This document shows, in pieces, positions 26,826 to 33,827 of a stretch of DNA of 39,474 nucleotides. Source of the stretch: Afipia sp. 64-13 (GTDB taxonomy: Bacteria; Pseudomonadota; Alphaproteobacteria; Rhizobiales; Xanthobacteraceae); NCBI GenBank assembly GCA_001897755.1, contig MKUJ01000017.1:25392-64865 (forward strand). The letters are read 5' to 3'. The number at the start of each line of letters is the position of its first letter. The stretch's first letter is position 1. Under the pieces are notes generated by a model. That model was given only the letters and a program-made list of their open reading frames with translations, was not told the DNA's origin and searched no databases. Both the position numbers and the translations under genes were made by a program.

Positions 26826-27303
26826 CGTGAACCTCTGCCGGTCTCGGGAGAAGCTTCCAAAACCCCTCGGAAAGAAGGGTTTTCCGCGATCTCCACAGCA
26901 TGCACGGCATTTCAACTACGGAGATACGATGCATGGAGGCGTGTGGCTAAATCGCGGCGCGTGCAAGGGCTACATGCGGCCACGGTTAAATGTTCAGGAA
27001 CTGTGGCGAGCCAGCAACATCCGTTGCAGCCGTGCCACCATCCCCCGGACACCTGCGGCGGAGGAAGGACCAAGCGGCGGCCGCGCGCGGCAACGTGAAA
27101 TCAATATGAACTCAGTATTACGGCAACCTTTCCTGTCATGTTGGAAGCTCCCGACAGGGGCCGATGCGTCCGGCCAGGATGATCGCCGCATGGTGCAGCG
27201 CAAACCGCCGCCCTCGAAGACCACGGACAGGTCCGGCCACGGATCGAAACCGCCGGGACAGACCGAGAGGCACACCCCGCCCGGTCTTGTCTCCGGTCGA
27301 GAC
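26826..27303. other. Non-coding gap between the regulator-amidase fusion and ilvD
   Basis: These 478 bp should hold the 3' end of the fusion transcript and the ilvD promoter and leader. I see no convincing gene: a 93-codon minus-strand frame (26994-27275) lacks a ribosome-binding site and any recognisable motif. A hairpin near the ilvD start is annotated separately. A weak inverted repeat GGTCT / AGACC lies just after the fusion gene's stop. Confidence 0.5.
26859..26883 (-). promoter_or_regulatory. Hairpin in the ilvD leader
   Basis: On the minus strand AAAACCC and GGGTTTT form a 7-bp stem with an 11-nt loop, 34 nt before the ilvD ATG. An alternative pairing CCCTT/GAGGG followed by GTTTT looks terminator-like. 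Attenuation of ilvD is possible but unproven; no leader peptide rich in branched-chain residues is evident. Confidence 0.3.
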
Positions 27304-29622
27304 CTAGTCTGCCCCGAACACGCTCTTGGGCAGGATGGCGTGCACCGCCCAGTTGCCGTCCACCACCTGCGAGACGCCGAAATCGACCGCCACCGAAATC
27401 AGGGTGATCGCCTCGTCCTCGGACAGGCCGCGCGTCGCCATCAAGAAGCGGCGGATCTTCCGGAAGGCGTCCTTCATCGCCAGGTCGAGCGACGAGGAAC
27501 GGTAGACCTCGCTCTGAGCCTTCTCGCCAAGCTCGGCGAGATAGTCGGGATGGCTGAATCCGAACAGGATCCATTCGGTCCCGGTCTCGATCAGCGGATA
27601 GGCCAGATCGACCAGCGGGCTTCCCGCGAGACGGTCCTTCTTGTGCAGAACGATGTCGAACACGCCGGTCAGCGAGCATTCGATCGCGGTGCCGTCGAGT
27701 TCGGAATCGCCCTGCGTCGCATGCGGGTCGCCGACCGAAATCAACGCGCCCGGCACCGAGACCGGCAGGAAGATCTTCGCGCCTTTCGCCAGCCGCCAAT
27801 TGTCGAGATTGCCGCCGAAATAGGCCGGCGGCACCGAATCGATCAGTCCCGCCTCGCGCGGCGCGCAGCCGATCACGCCGAAATGCGGCCGCAGCGGAAT
27901 GCTGACGCCATCGAGAATGTCGTTCACCCGGGTGACGGTGGCGTGATCGACCGGAATGCCCGGATAATCGATGGTCGGATGCACCTGACCGAACGGATCG
28001 GTCTGCGGCGTCCAGCGGAAACTGTAGAGCGCCCTGGCGAAGGGCGGCGCGGCATCGAACATGCACTCGTAGATCGTCACGACCTCGCGCTGTTTCGGCT
28101 CGGTCATCAGTTCCTGATAATGCAGGCCCCACCACGCCGCGGCGTTGGAGCCGAAGCAGCGCCCGGCAAACTCCGGACTGGCGCTGCGCCGGGGAATAAT
28201 GTCGCGAATGCCGATCTCGACCACGTCGCCGGGCATCGCGCCGATCACCGCGATCGGACCGGTCATGATATGGACGCCGAAGCCCTCGCCCGCGCCGCGC
28301 CCGTAGATCGACGCATCCATCGGGCCCGCACCGCGCCGATCCACGGCCTTTTCGTCCTTGGTCCAGTGGAACACGGCTTCGGCGCCGGGATCGCCCGCGA
28401 TCATCTTCTCATGATCGTCGGAGGCGTGTTGGGTCAGCGTCTCGATCGTCACCGTGTCGCCGGAGTTGATCACCGCGACCGGCGGCAGGTTCTGGCTGAA
28501 ATAACCCCAGTGCACGGTCTTGTCGTTGGCCGGGATGTAATGGGTCTGACTTCCTCCCTCCACCGCGGCCGAGCCATCGGAGGCCAGCAGCGGCGGCGCT
28601 TCCACCGGACTGCTTTCCGATGCGCGTGGCGGGCGGCCGCGATGCTGGGCTTCCACCGCGCTGTTCTCGATCTTGCGGATATTGAGACGGTAGTCGCGCG
28701 GCGACATGCCGTATTTGTCGCGAAACACCCGGCTGAAATGCGCGGCGTCGGTAAATCCCCAGCGGAAGGCGATGCTGGAGACCGACGTGGAATCGTCATC
28801 GGGCTTGGCGAGTTCGCCGCGGCAGCGCTCGAGACGCCGCTCGCGGATGTAGCGCGTGAAGTTTCCGTTCGCCGACTCGAACAGCTTCTGCAGATATCGC
28901 GGCGAGACGCGCTGCGCCTTCGCTACTTCGGCAAGGCTGAGATTGCTGTCGCCGAGCCGCGTCTCGATGAACTGGCAGATGCGATGCAGGATCGCCGCCT
29001 GACTCGACGAGGTGCCGCCGGTGTCGCTGCGCTGGTTGAGCGTGGCGACGATCAGATCCGAAATGGCGATCTCGATGGCGGACAGCTCGTCGTCGTCCAG
29101 TTCCTGCAACGAATCCGACACCGAGCGAAGAAGCTGCGACAGCACGTGACCGAGCCCGCTGTCGCCCGCGATTGGCAGAACCCGAAACGCCTGCGGCGGC
29201 AACATCCGCCGGCTGAACGCGATGCTCGGCAGGCGAAGCCAGACCTGACGGAACGATCCGTCGCAGACCAGATCGAAATCCACCCCGGCCGGAAAGATGG
29301 CGAAATCGCCGACCGCGAGTGCGTGCGCCTGCTGATCGTTCTGCAGCAGCGCCTTGCCTTCGAGATGCAGCACGACCAGCATCGCGCCGTCGTCCTGCCC
29401 CAGCGAACGGAAGCGCTGTGATCTTGCGGATACAATGGAAAACGATCCGCCAAGCGGCGACAGACGGTGATGGGAATGGGCGCGCAGATCCTCCTGGCCG
29501 GATTCCGCGCTCAGGCCGGCGCGCTCGATCGCCGCGCGCCATGCGGTTTCGCGCAAGGTGGACGGATAGTCATCACTCGCGAAGTGCCATGACTGCACGG
29601 CGTCTTTCCCCATCGGCCGCAT
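27304..29622 (-). CDS. AraC-family regulator fused to an acetamidase/formamidase domain
   Basis: This single 772-residue frame has no internal stop. Residues about 40-195 resemble the AraC-binding-2 sensor/dimerisation domain (FSIVSARSQRF, LVVLHLEGKA, VGDFAIFPAG). Residues about 208-316 form a complete AraC DNA-binding domain: first helix-turn-helix LSLAEVAKAQRVSPRYLQKL, then SSIAFRWGFTDAAHFSRVFR and GMSPRDYR. A serine/proline linker (about 317-360) leads to a full FmdA/AmdA amidase domain (361-772) with GVHIMTGPI, PHFGVIGCAP, GGNLDNW and the core GDPHATQGDSE (D632, H634, D639, E641). ATG 29622 is chosen because a TTG twelve bases upstream overlaps the predicted -10; ATG 29613 is also possible. 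It probably regulates the amide operon next to it; whether the amidase part is catalytic or a sensor is unknown. Confidence 0.92.
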   Translation of the reverse strand: MRPMGKDAVQSWHFASDDYPSTLRETAWRAAIERAGLSAESGQEDLRAHSHHRLSPLGGSFSIVSARSQRFRSLGQDDGAMLVVLHLEGKALLQNDQQAHALAVGDFAIFPAGVDFDLVCDGSFRQVWLRLPSIAFSRRMLPPQAFRVLPIAGDSGLGHVLSQLLRSVSDSLQELDDDELSAIEIAISDLIVATLNQRSDTGGTSSSQAAILHRICQFIETRLGDSNLSLAEVAKAQRVSPRYLQKLFESANGNFTRYIRERRLERCRGELAKPDDDSTSVSSIAFRWGFTDAAHFSRVFRDKYGMSPRDYRLNIRKIENSAVEAQHRGRPPRASESSPVEAPPLLASDGSAAVEGGSQTHYIPANDKTVHWGYFSQNLPPVAVINSGDTVTIETLTQHASDDHEKMIAGDPGAEAVFHWTKDEKAVDRRGAGPMDASIYGRGAGEGFGVHIMTGPIAVIGAMPGDVVEIGIRDIIPRRSASPEFAGRCFGSNAAAWWGLHYQELMTEPKQREVVTIYECMFDAAPPFARALYSFRWTPQTDPFGQVHPTIDYPGIPVDHATVTRVNDILDGVSIPLRPHFGVIGCAPREAGLIDSVPPAYFGGNLDNWRLAKGAKIFLPVSVPGALISVGDPHATQGDSELDGTAIECSLTGVFDIVLHKKDRLAGSPLVDLAYPLIETGTEWILFGFSHPDYLAELGEKAQSEVYRSSSLDLAMKDAFRKIRRFLMATRGLSEDEAITLISVAVDFGVSQVVDGNWAVHAILPKSVFGAD

Positions 29623-29632
29623 TCCATACTGC

Positions 29633-29661
29633 AATTATGACAACTCTACACCTTTTCTCAA
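29633..29661 (-). promoter_or_regulatory. Probable promoter of the regulator-amidase fusion gene
   Basis: TTGAGA (29661-29656) and ATAATT (29638-29633) on the minus strand are 17 bp apart. The implied transcription start is within a few bases of the ATG at 29622, so the mRNA would have almost no leader. No good Shine-Dalgarno sequence precedes any start here, which agrees. Confidence 0.45.
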
Positions 29662-29718
29662 ACCAATGCTCTGGCCCCGTTTTTCCGGGCCATTCGGACC
29701 ATGGCGGAATCCGAATAA

Positions 29719-29744
29719 AGGGGAGGAAACACGTGTCCTCCCCT
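29719..29744 (-). terminator. Intrinsic terminator after fmdA
   Basis: AGGGGAGGA and TCCTCCCCT form a 9-bp perfect stem with an 8-nt loop, 22 bp beyond the fmdA stop. On the minus strand the stem is followed by TTTATTCGG. It separates the amidase operon from the fusion gene, which then needs its own promoter. Confidence 0.75.
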
Positions 29745-29765
29745 CTGTTCGTCATCGGTGTCCGA

Positions 29766-30821
29766 TTACGGTCGGCGCAGATCGCGTCGCACCGCCATGT
29801 GCGCGCCCTTCACGCCGTCCACCACCTGGGTGACGCGCAGGTCGCCCGCGATAGAGCAGATCGAGTAGGCTTCCTCGCGCGAGATGCCCCATTTGCGCTG
29901 AAGCAGGCCGATGGTTTCCAGCACGCACTCGCGCACCGCCTCGTCGAGGTCTTCGCTGAAGCCGTGACAAATCCACTCGCGGGGGGTCTCCAGCACCGGG
30001 TTCTTGCCGGCGCTGCCCTTGTGCAGGATGAGCTGGATAGTGGCGTTGACATGCGCCTCGATGGCGGTGCCGTTCACCTCGCCGTCGCCTTCGGCGAAGT
30101 GGGTGTCGCCCGCCCAGAACAACGCACCCTCGCGGTGCACCGGATAGAACATGCTGGTGCCGGCGATGAACTCGCGGTTGTCGACGTTGCCGCCATGCAC
30201 GCCCGGAGGCACGGTGCTGATCTTGCCGTCGGCCGCCGGACACACGCCCGCGGTGCCGAAATGCAGGCGCAGCGGCACCACGACGTTCTCCAGCGCCGGC
30301 TTGCGCTTCTTCGGATCGGGCGGCGTGATCATGCCGGGATACGGCTTCTCCGGCGTGTCGTATTCATAGGTGAACACGGCGCGGGCGAGCTGCGATTCAA
30401 CGTCGGCTTCGTAAATGAAGACGTGTTCCTTCTTGCCGAATTCTTCATGCAGCAAGCCCCAGCTCGCGATGAAGTTGACGCCGTACTTGATGCGCGGCTC
30501 CATGTGCAGCACGCGGCATTCCAGCGTGTCGCCGAGCTCGGCGCCCTCGACATAGATCGGGCCGGTCAGGATGTGCACGCCGGGGGTGCGGCTCTCCGGC
30601 GGCACCTTCTCGTAAATCTCGCGGATCGCATCGTCCATCAGCAAGTCGGGCGCGTCGCCGGCATGGTGGGCAAGGCACTCGATGTTGACGATATCGCCGG
30701 AATTGACGTGCAGAACCGGATCGATTGCACCGTCAAACGCACCCCACTGAATGGTTTCCAGCGTCGCCTTCAGCTCGTGAAGCTGCGGCGCGGTTCTATC
30801 CTTGGTCACGGTCTTGAGCAT
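29766..30821 (-). CDS. fmdA: Acetamidase/formamidase family protein
   Basis: This stand-alone FmdA/AmdA amidase of 351 residues is expected to hydrolyse a small aliphatic amide such as formamide or acetamide to the acid and ammonia. Family elements are VNSGDIVNIE (39-48), GVHILTGPI (81-89), LRLHFGTAGVCPA, GGNVDN (210-215) and the core AGDTHFAEGDGEVNGTAIE (D239, H241, D246, E248). It is shorter than the roughly 410-residue fused copy and only moderately similar to it. AAGGAG lies 9 nt before the ATG. It sits 19 bp after the second XapX gene, so it belongs to the xapX-xapX-fmdA operon. Exact substrate cannot be read from sequence; the symbol is by family. Confidence 0.9.
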   Translation of the reverse strand: MLKTVTKDRTAPQLHELKATLETIQWGAFDGAIDPVLHVNSGDIVNIECLAHHAGDAPDLLMDDAIREIYEKVPPESRTPGVHILTGPIYVEGAELGDTLECRVLHMEPRIKYGVNFIASWGLLHEEFGKKEHVFIYEADVESQLARAVFTYEYDTPEKPYPGMITPPDPKKRKPALENVVVPLRLHFGTAGVCPAADGKISTVPPGVHGGNVDNREFIAGTSMFYPVHREGALFWAGDTHFAEGDGEVNGTAIEAHVNATIQLILHKGSAGKNPVLETPREWICHGFSEDLDEAVRECVLETIGLLQRKWGISREEAYSICSIAGDLRVTQVVDGVKGAHMAVRRDLRRP

Positions 30822-30840
30822 GAGAACAATCTCCTTGGGA

Positions 30841-31035
30841 TCAGAATACGAAAGTCAGTTGGTGGCGCATCGCGGCGACAGCGACCAAACCGATGAAGGT
30901 GCCGATAATGGCGAAGATGCCGCCGAGCACGTTCGGCGCCGGGATCGGCGCATTCACCGCCGTGTAGAGAACTCCGGTGACGAGACCGACGATGGAAGCC
31001 TGCAACTCAACGAGGCCAAGGCTGATCTGAAGCAT
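30841..31035 (-). CDS. XapX (DUF1427) small membrane protein, copy 2
   Basis: This 64-residue protein has two predicted membrane helices around the XapX signature GLVTGVLYTAVNAPIPAPNV. The second half, LGGIFAIIGTFIGLVAVAA, is the second helix. Only a few residues protrude, so it must work as an oligomer or with a partner. The start at 31035 has GGGAGA about 7 nt upstream. It is 25 bp from the preceding paralogue and 19 bp from fmdA. XapX proteins are uncharacterised; a role in amide or ammonia passage is inferred only from the operon. Confidence 0.85.
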   Translation of the reverse strand: MLQISLGLVELQASIVGLVTGVLYTAVNAPIPAPNVLGGIFAIIGTFIGLVAVAAMRHQLTFVF

Positions 31036-31060
31036 GTGTTTTCTCCCGAATTTTCGATGG

Positions 31061-31285
31061 TTAGATTTCGGCCCGCGCGGAGCGAGAGTTCGGCCGCCCG
31101 AAGGTGATCTGCTTGCGGACAAGCTTGACGATCACGTAGCCGGCGAAGGTGAAGATGATCGCGAGAATGCCGCCGAGCACGTTCGGCGCCGGGATCGGCA
31201 GGTTCAGCAGCGAGTACAGGAATCCGGTGACAAGCCCGACGACAAGGGCAACGAGCTCGTTACGGCCGACGTAAAGATATTCCAT
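31061..31285 (-). CDS. XapX (DUF1427) small membrane protein, copy 1
   Basis: This 74-residue paralogue of the next gene shares GLVTG-LY--LN-PIPAPNVLGGI with it almost residue for residue. The two DNA copies are nearly identical over that stretch (around 30928-30957 and 31168-31197). There are two membrane helices, with a basic C-terminal tail (KLVRKQITFGRPNSRSARAE) absent from copy 2. GAGGAGGA lies 5 nt before the ATG at 31285, a very strong ribosome-binding site. It is the first full gene of the xapX-xapX-fmdA operon. Function unknown. Confidence 0.86.
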   Translation of the reverse strand: MEYLYVGRNELVALVVGLVTGFLYSLLNLPIPAPNVLGGILAIIFTFAGYVIVKLVRKQITFGRPNSRSARAEI

Positions 31286-31349
31286 GTGTTTCCTCCTCAT
31301 TGACACGGGTTGAATGCGTCTTCACTTGCGCCGGACAAACGTCTCCCTG

Positions 31350-31367
31350 CCGCGGGAATCCCCACGG
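31350..31367 (-). promoter_or_regulatory. Leader hairpin upstream of xapX copy 1
   Basis: On the minus strand CCGTGGG-GATT-CCCGCGG forms a 7-bp stem (one G-U pair) with a 4-nt loop, 65 nt before the xapX ATG and about 92 nt after the leader ORF stop. It may be part of a structured leader RNA. Confidence 0.4.
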
Positions 31368-31459
31368 TTGTCGCATCATCAAGGATCTGAGCAGTCCGGC
31401 CGCTCCGCCCGTCAGCGATTCAAAATCGGATCGGGAGCGAGTGGCGACGTGCGATCGCG

Positions 31460-31492
31460 TTAGGTGCGATCAATCACGATTGTTTGGGTCAT
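31460..31492 (-). CDS. Putative leader peptide of the XapX-amidase operon
   Basis: This is a 10-codon frame, MTQTIVIDRT, ending in TAA. It is notable because GGAGGA lies 4 nt before its ATG, as strong a ribosome-binding site as any in the window. It lies in the predicted 5' leader of the xapX-xapX-fmdA mRNA, 174 nt before xapX. It is too short to match any family. Regulation by its translation is plausible, but it could also be chance. Confidence 0.45.
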   Translation of the reverse strand: MTQTIVIDRT

Positions 31493-31521
31493 GTTGTCCT
31501 CCGACGTTTCTTATGACGTGA

Positions 31522-31549
31522 AGCTTAGCGAGCGTTTCGACGACTGCAA
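31522..31549 (-). promoter_or_regulatory. Possible promoter of the XapX-amidase operon
   Basis: On the minus strand TTGCAG (31549-31544) and TAAGCT (31527-31522) are 16 bp apart. The implied transcription start near 31515 would include the leader ORF. The -10 is a poor match, as expected for a promoter needing an activator. Confidence 0.3.
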
Positions 31550-31576
31550 TGTGGAACGGCGCGGACAGTCATGTGC

Positions 31577-31605
31577 GCGCGCAACCGCATCGCGTTGCGC
31601 GCAAC
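31577..31605 (-). promoter_or_regulatory. Direct repeats, candidate AraC-type operator
   Basis: The 9-mer GTTGCGCGC (minus strand) occurs twice, at 31605-31597 and 31585-31577, exactly 20 bp apart. The first copy is also part of the palindrome GTTGCGCGCAAC. The repeats end 27 bp before the putative -35. Spacing of about two helical turns is usual for AraC-family sites, so the neighbouring fusion regulator is the natural candidate to bind here. Confidence 0.35.
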
Positions 31606-31867
31606 GAAAATAAACTCGTGATTTCAATATTCTGCCGGGAAGAAAAACGCGCGCGCGGTGCGATAGACGGCGCGTGCGTGTGCATATGGTCAAGTTTTTC
31701 GGCGCGTGCGGTCAACGGCCGAAGCCGGATCAACACACGCGAACGCCGGTTCCGGCGCGTTATCGCCGCCGAAAGGCTACAGAGTCGTTCGAAACCGGAT
31801 CGCCACAGGAAAATTCGACGAGGGGAAAGAGAAAGAAAGAGACACGCGGACGCGCGCCTCTCTCCAT

Positions 31868-33289
31868 TCACATGTTGAGCGTGCGACCGTAGGCGTCGAG
31901 CACCGCTTCCTTCATCATCTCCGACAGCGTCGGATGCGGGAAGATGGTGTGCATCAACTCTTCCTCGGTGGTCTCAAGATTCATCGCCACCACATAACCC
32001 TGGATCAATTCGGTAACTTCCGCGCCGACCATGTGGGCGCCGAGAAGCTGTCCGGTCTTCTTGTCGAAGATCACCTTGATCAAGCCCTGATCCTCGCCGA
32101 GCGCGATCGCCTTGCCGTTGCCGGCGAACGGGAAGCGGCCGACGCGGATGTCCTTGCCCGCCTCTTTCGCCTTCGCTTCGGTGAGACCGACGGAGGCCAC
32201 CTGCGGATGGCAATAGGTGCAGCCCGGAATCATCTGCTTGTCCATCGGATGCACATGCAGACCCTTGATCGCCTCGATGCAGATCACGCCCTCATGCTCG
32301 GCCTTGTGCGCCAGCATCGGCGGACCGGCGACATCGCCGATGGCATAGATGCCCGGCACGTTGGTCTTGCCGTAGCCGTCGATCACGATGCAGCCGCGAT
32401 CGGTCTTCACGCCAAGTTTCTCAAGTCCGAGATTTTCGATGTTGCCGACCACGCCGACCGCCGAGATCACGCGATCGGCGGTGATCTGCTCAAGCTTGCC
32501 GCCGCCGAGATCGATGGTCGCGGTGACGCTGTCGGCCTTCTTGTCGAGCTTGGTGACTTTCGCGCCGGTGAGAATGCGGATGCCCTGCTTCTCGAACTGC
32601 TTGCGCGCGAGGCCCGCAATCTCTGCGTCCTCGACGGGCAGGATCTGCGGCAGCACCTCGACCACCGTCACCTCCGCGCCCATGGTGCGATAGAACGAGG
32701 CGAACTCGATGCCGATCGCGCCGGAGCCGACGACGAGCAGCGACTTCGGCATCGTCTGCGGCACCATCGCCTCGAAATAGGTCCACACCAGCTTCTTGTC
32801 CGGCTCCAGACCCGGCAGCACGCGCGGCCGCGCGCCGGTGGCGACGATGATGTGCTTGGCCTGATAGGTCCCTGCCCCGAGCGTACCCTTCGGCGCCTCG
32901 ACCGAACCCGCCTTCACCGTGATCTTGCCGGGCGCGTCGATGCTCGCCTCGCCCCAGATCACGGTGATCTTGTTTTTCTTCATCAGGAAGCCAACGCCGT
33001 CATTGAGGCGCTTGGAGACGCCGCGCGAGCGCGCGACCACGGCCTTGGGGTCGTAGCCGATCTTCTCGGCGGTGAGGCCGTAATCCTTGGCGTGCTGCAT
33101 GTAGTGATAGATTTCCGCCGAACGCAGCAGCGCCTTGGTCGGGATGCAGCCCCAGTTGAGGCAGATGCCGCCGAGATGCTGCTTCTCGATGATCGCGGTC
33201 TTGAAGCCGAGCTGCGCGGCGCGGATGGCGGTGACATAACCGCCCGGCCCCGATCCGATCACGACAACGTCGAACGATGTATCAGCCAT
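31868..33289 (-). CDS. lpdA: Dihydrolipoyl dehydrogenase (E3)
   Basis: This flavoprotein of 473 residues reoxidises the lipoyl groups of the pyruvate dehydrogenase complex. The FAD motif VIGSGPGGYVTAIRA is at 10-24. The redox-active disulphide lies in GGICLNWGCIPTKALL (C43, C48), NAD binding in VVGSGAIGIEFASFY, and the catalytic His-Glu pair in FPHPTLSEMMKEA near the end. The ATG at 33289 starts the usual MADTSFDVVVIG. It is last in the pdh operon, after a small membrane-protein gene. Being next to pdhABC it most likely serves that complex. Confidence 0.96.
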   Translation of the reverse strand: MADTSFDVVVIGSGPGGYVTAIRAAQLGFKTAIIEKQHLGGICLNWGCIPTKALLRSAEIYHYMQHAKDYGLTAEKIGYDPKAVVARSRGVSKRLNDGVGFLMKKNKITVIWGEASIDAPGKITVKAGSVEAPKGTLGAGTYQAKHIIVATGARPRVLPGLEPDKKLVWTYFEAMVPQTMPKSLLVVGSGAIGIEFASFYRTMGAEVTVVEVLPQILPVEDAEIAGLARKQFEKQGIRILTGAKVTKLDKKADSVTATIDLGGGKLEQITADRVISAVGVVGNIENLGLEKLGVKTDRGCIVIDGYGKTNVPGIYAIGDVAGPPMLAHKAEHEGVICIEAIKGLHVHPMDKQMIPGCTYCHPQVASVGLTEAKAKEAGKDIRVGRFPFAGNGKAIALGEDQGLIKVIFDKKTGQLLGAHMVGAEVTELIQGYVVAMNLETTEEELMHTIFPHPTLSEMMKEAVLDAYGRTLNM

Positions 33290-33388
33290 GATTGCCAACC
33301 TGCTTCCGTTTGATTGCCTTCCCCTTCCCTTGCGGGAGAGGAAAAACACACATCTTCCTACCGCTCAGGCCGAGGCCTCAGCACTCCG

Positions 33389-33802
33389 TCACGCCGCGGC
33401 TTTCTCGCGACCGCTGAGAAAGCGCCGCACCATCCACCATAGCGAAACCACGACGGCCCAGAACGGCAGCGCAAGCTGCAGCGCCTTCGTGAGAACGAAT
33501 TTCTTCTCCGCGCCGGGCGATGCGTCCGCCGCGAGGCCGACGATGATCAGCACCACCGGGATCAGCAGCAACAGCCGCACCGAATAGAACATCGCCTCCC
33601 GCCAGCGCGACCGCGTCGCCGCGACGCCAAACACGCCCATGCCGAGAAGCGCGTAAAACGGCATCAGGGCAAGCTGCTGGGTATCGCCGAGACCGCACGC
33701 TCCGCTCACGCAGGCCGCGAGCGCCGACAGCACCAGCGTCGCCACGCCCCCGACCAGCATGGAGACGAGACCTGCGAGGATGATGGTGCCGAACAGCTTC
33801 AT
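33389..33802 (-). CDS. Unknown four-span membrane protein inside the pdh operon
   Basis: This 137-residue hydrophobic protein has about four predicted membrane helices: from LFGTIILAGLVSMLVGGVAT, LALMPFYALLGMGVFGVAA, VRLLLLIPVVLIIVGLAA, and LALPFWAVVVSLWWMVRRF. Two cysteines (ACVSGACG) lie in the first loop. The C-terminus is basic (RRFLSGREKAAA) and probably cytosolic. It starts 25 bp after the pdhC stop and ends 99 bp before lpdA, so it is co-transcribed with the E2 and E3 genes. I do not recognise a family. Composition and codon use look like its neighbours. Confidence 0.8.
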   Translation of the reverse strand: MKLFGTIILAGLVSMLVGGVATLVLSALAACVSGACGLGDTQQLALMPFYALLGMGVFGVAATRSRWREAMFYSVRLLLLIPVVLIIVGLAADASPGAEKKFVLTKALQLALPFWAVVVSLWWMVRRFLSGREKAAA

Positions 33803-33827
33803 GGATATCCAGATGCGAGGCGCCGCC

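Larger units (their letters stand above)
31286..31867. other. Regulatory gap upstream of the XapX-amidase operon
   Basis: These 582 bp lie between xapX copy 1 and the 3' end of lpdA; both neighbours are on the minus strand. The part nearest xapX holds the leader ORF, hairpins, promoter and direct repeats listed separately. The part nearest lpdA (about 31620-31867) is purine-rich on the plus strand near 31815-31845 and shows no gene and no clear terminator. Confidence 0.5.

Noticed and set aside
26994-27275. 93-codon minus-strand frame in the ilvD gap
   Set aside because: No ribosome-binding site, no recognisable domain, and a cysteine/proline/arginine-rich composition like non-coding frames.
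26803-29421. Very long open frame on the plus strand opposite the regulator-amidase gene
   Set aside because: It lies antisense to a gene with clear domains. Its translation is rich in Arg, His, Asp and Gly without any motif, typical of the complementary strand of a GC-rich gene.
31286-31459. Guanidine-I (ykkC) riboswitch before xapX
   Set aside because: Some short segments look similar, but the conserved 5' core CTAGGGTTCC and the ACGG-GGGA-AAAAGCCC pattern are not present. Kept only as an undefined leader.
31706-33313. 535-codon plus-strand frame opposite lpdA
   Set aside because: Antisense shadow; no ribosome-binding site, no motif, and lpdA on the other strand is unambiguous.
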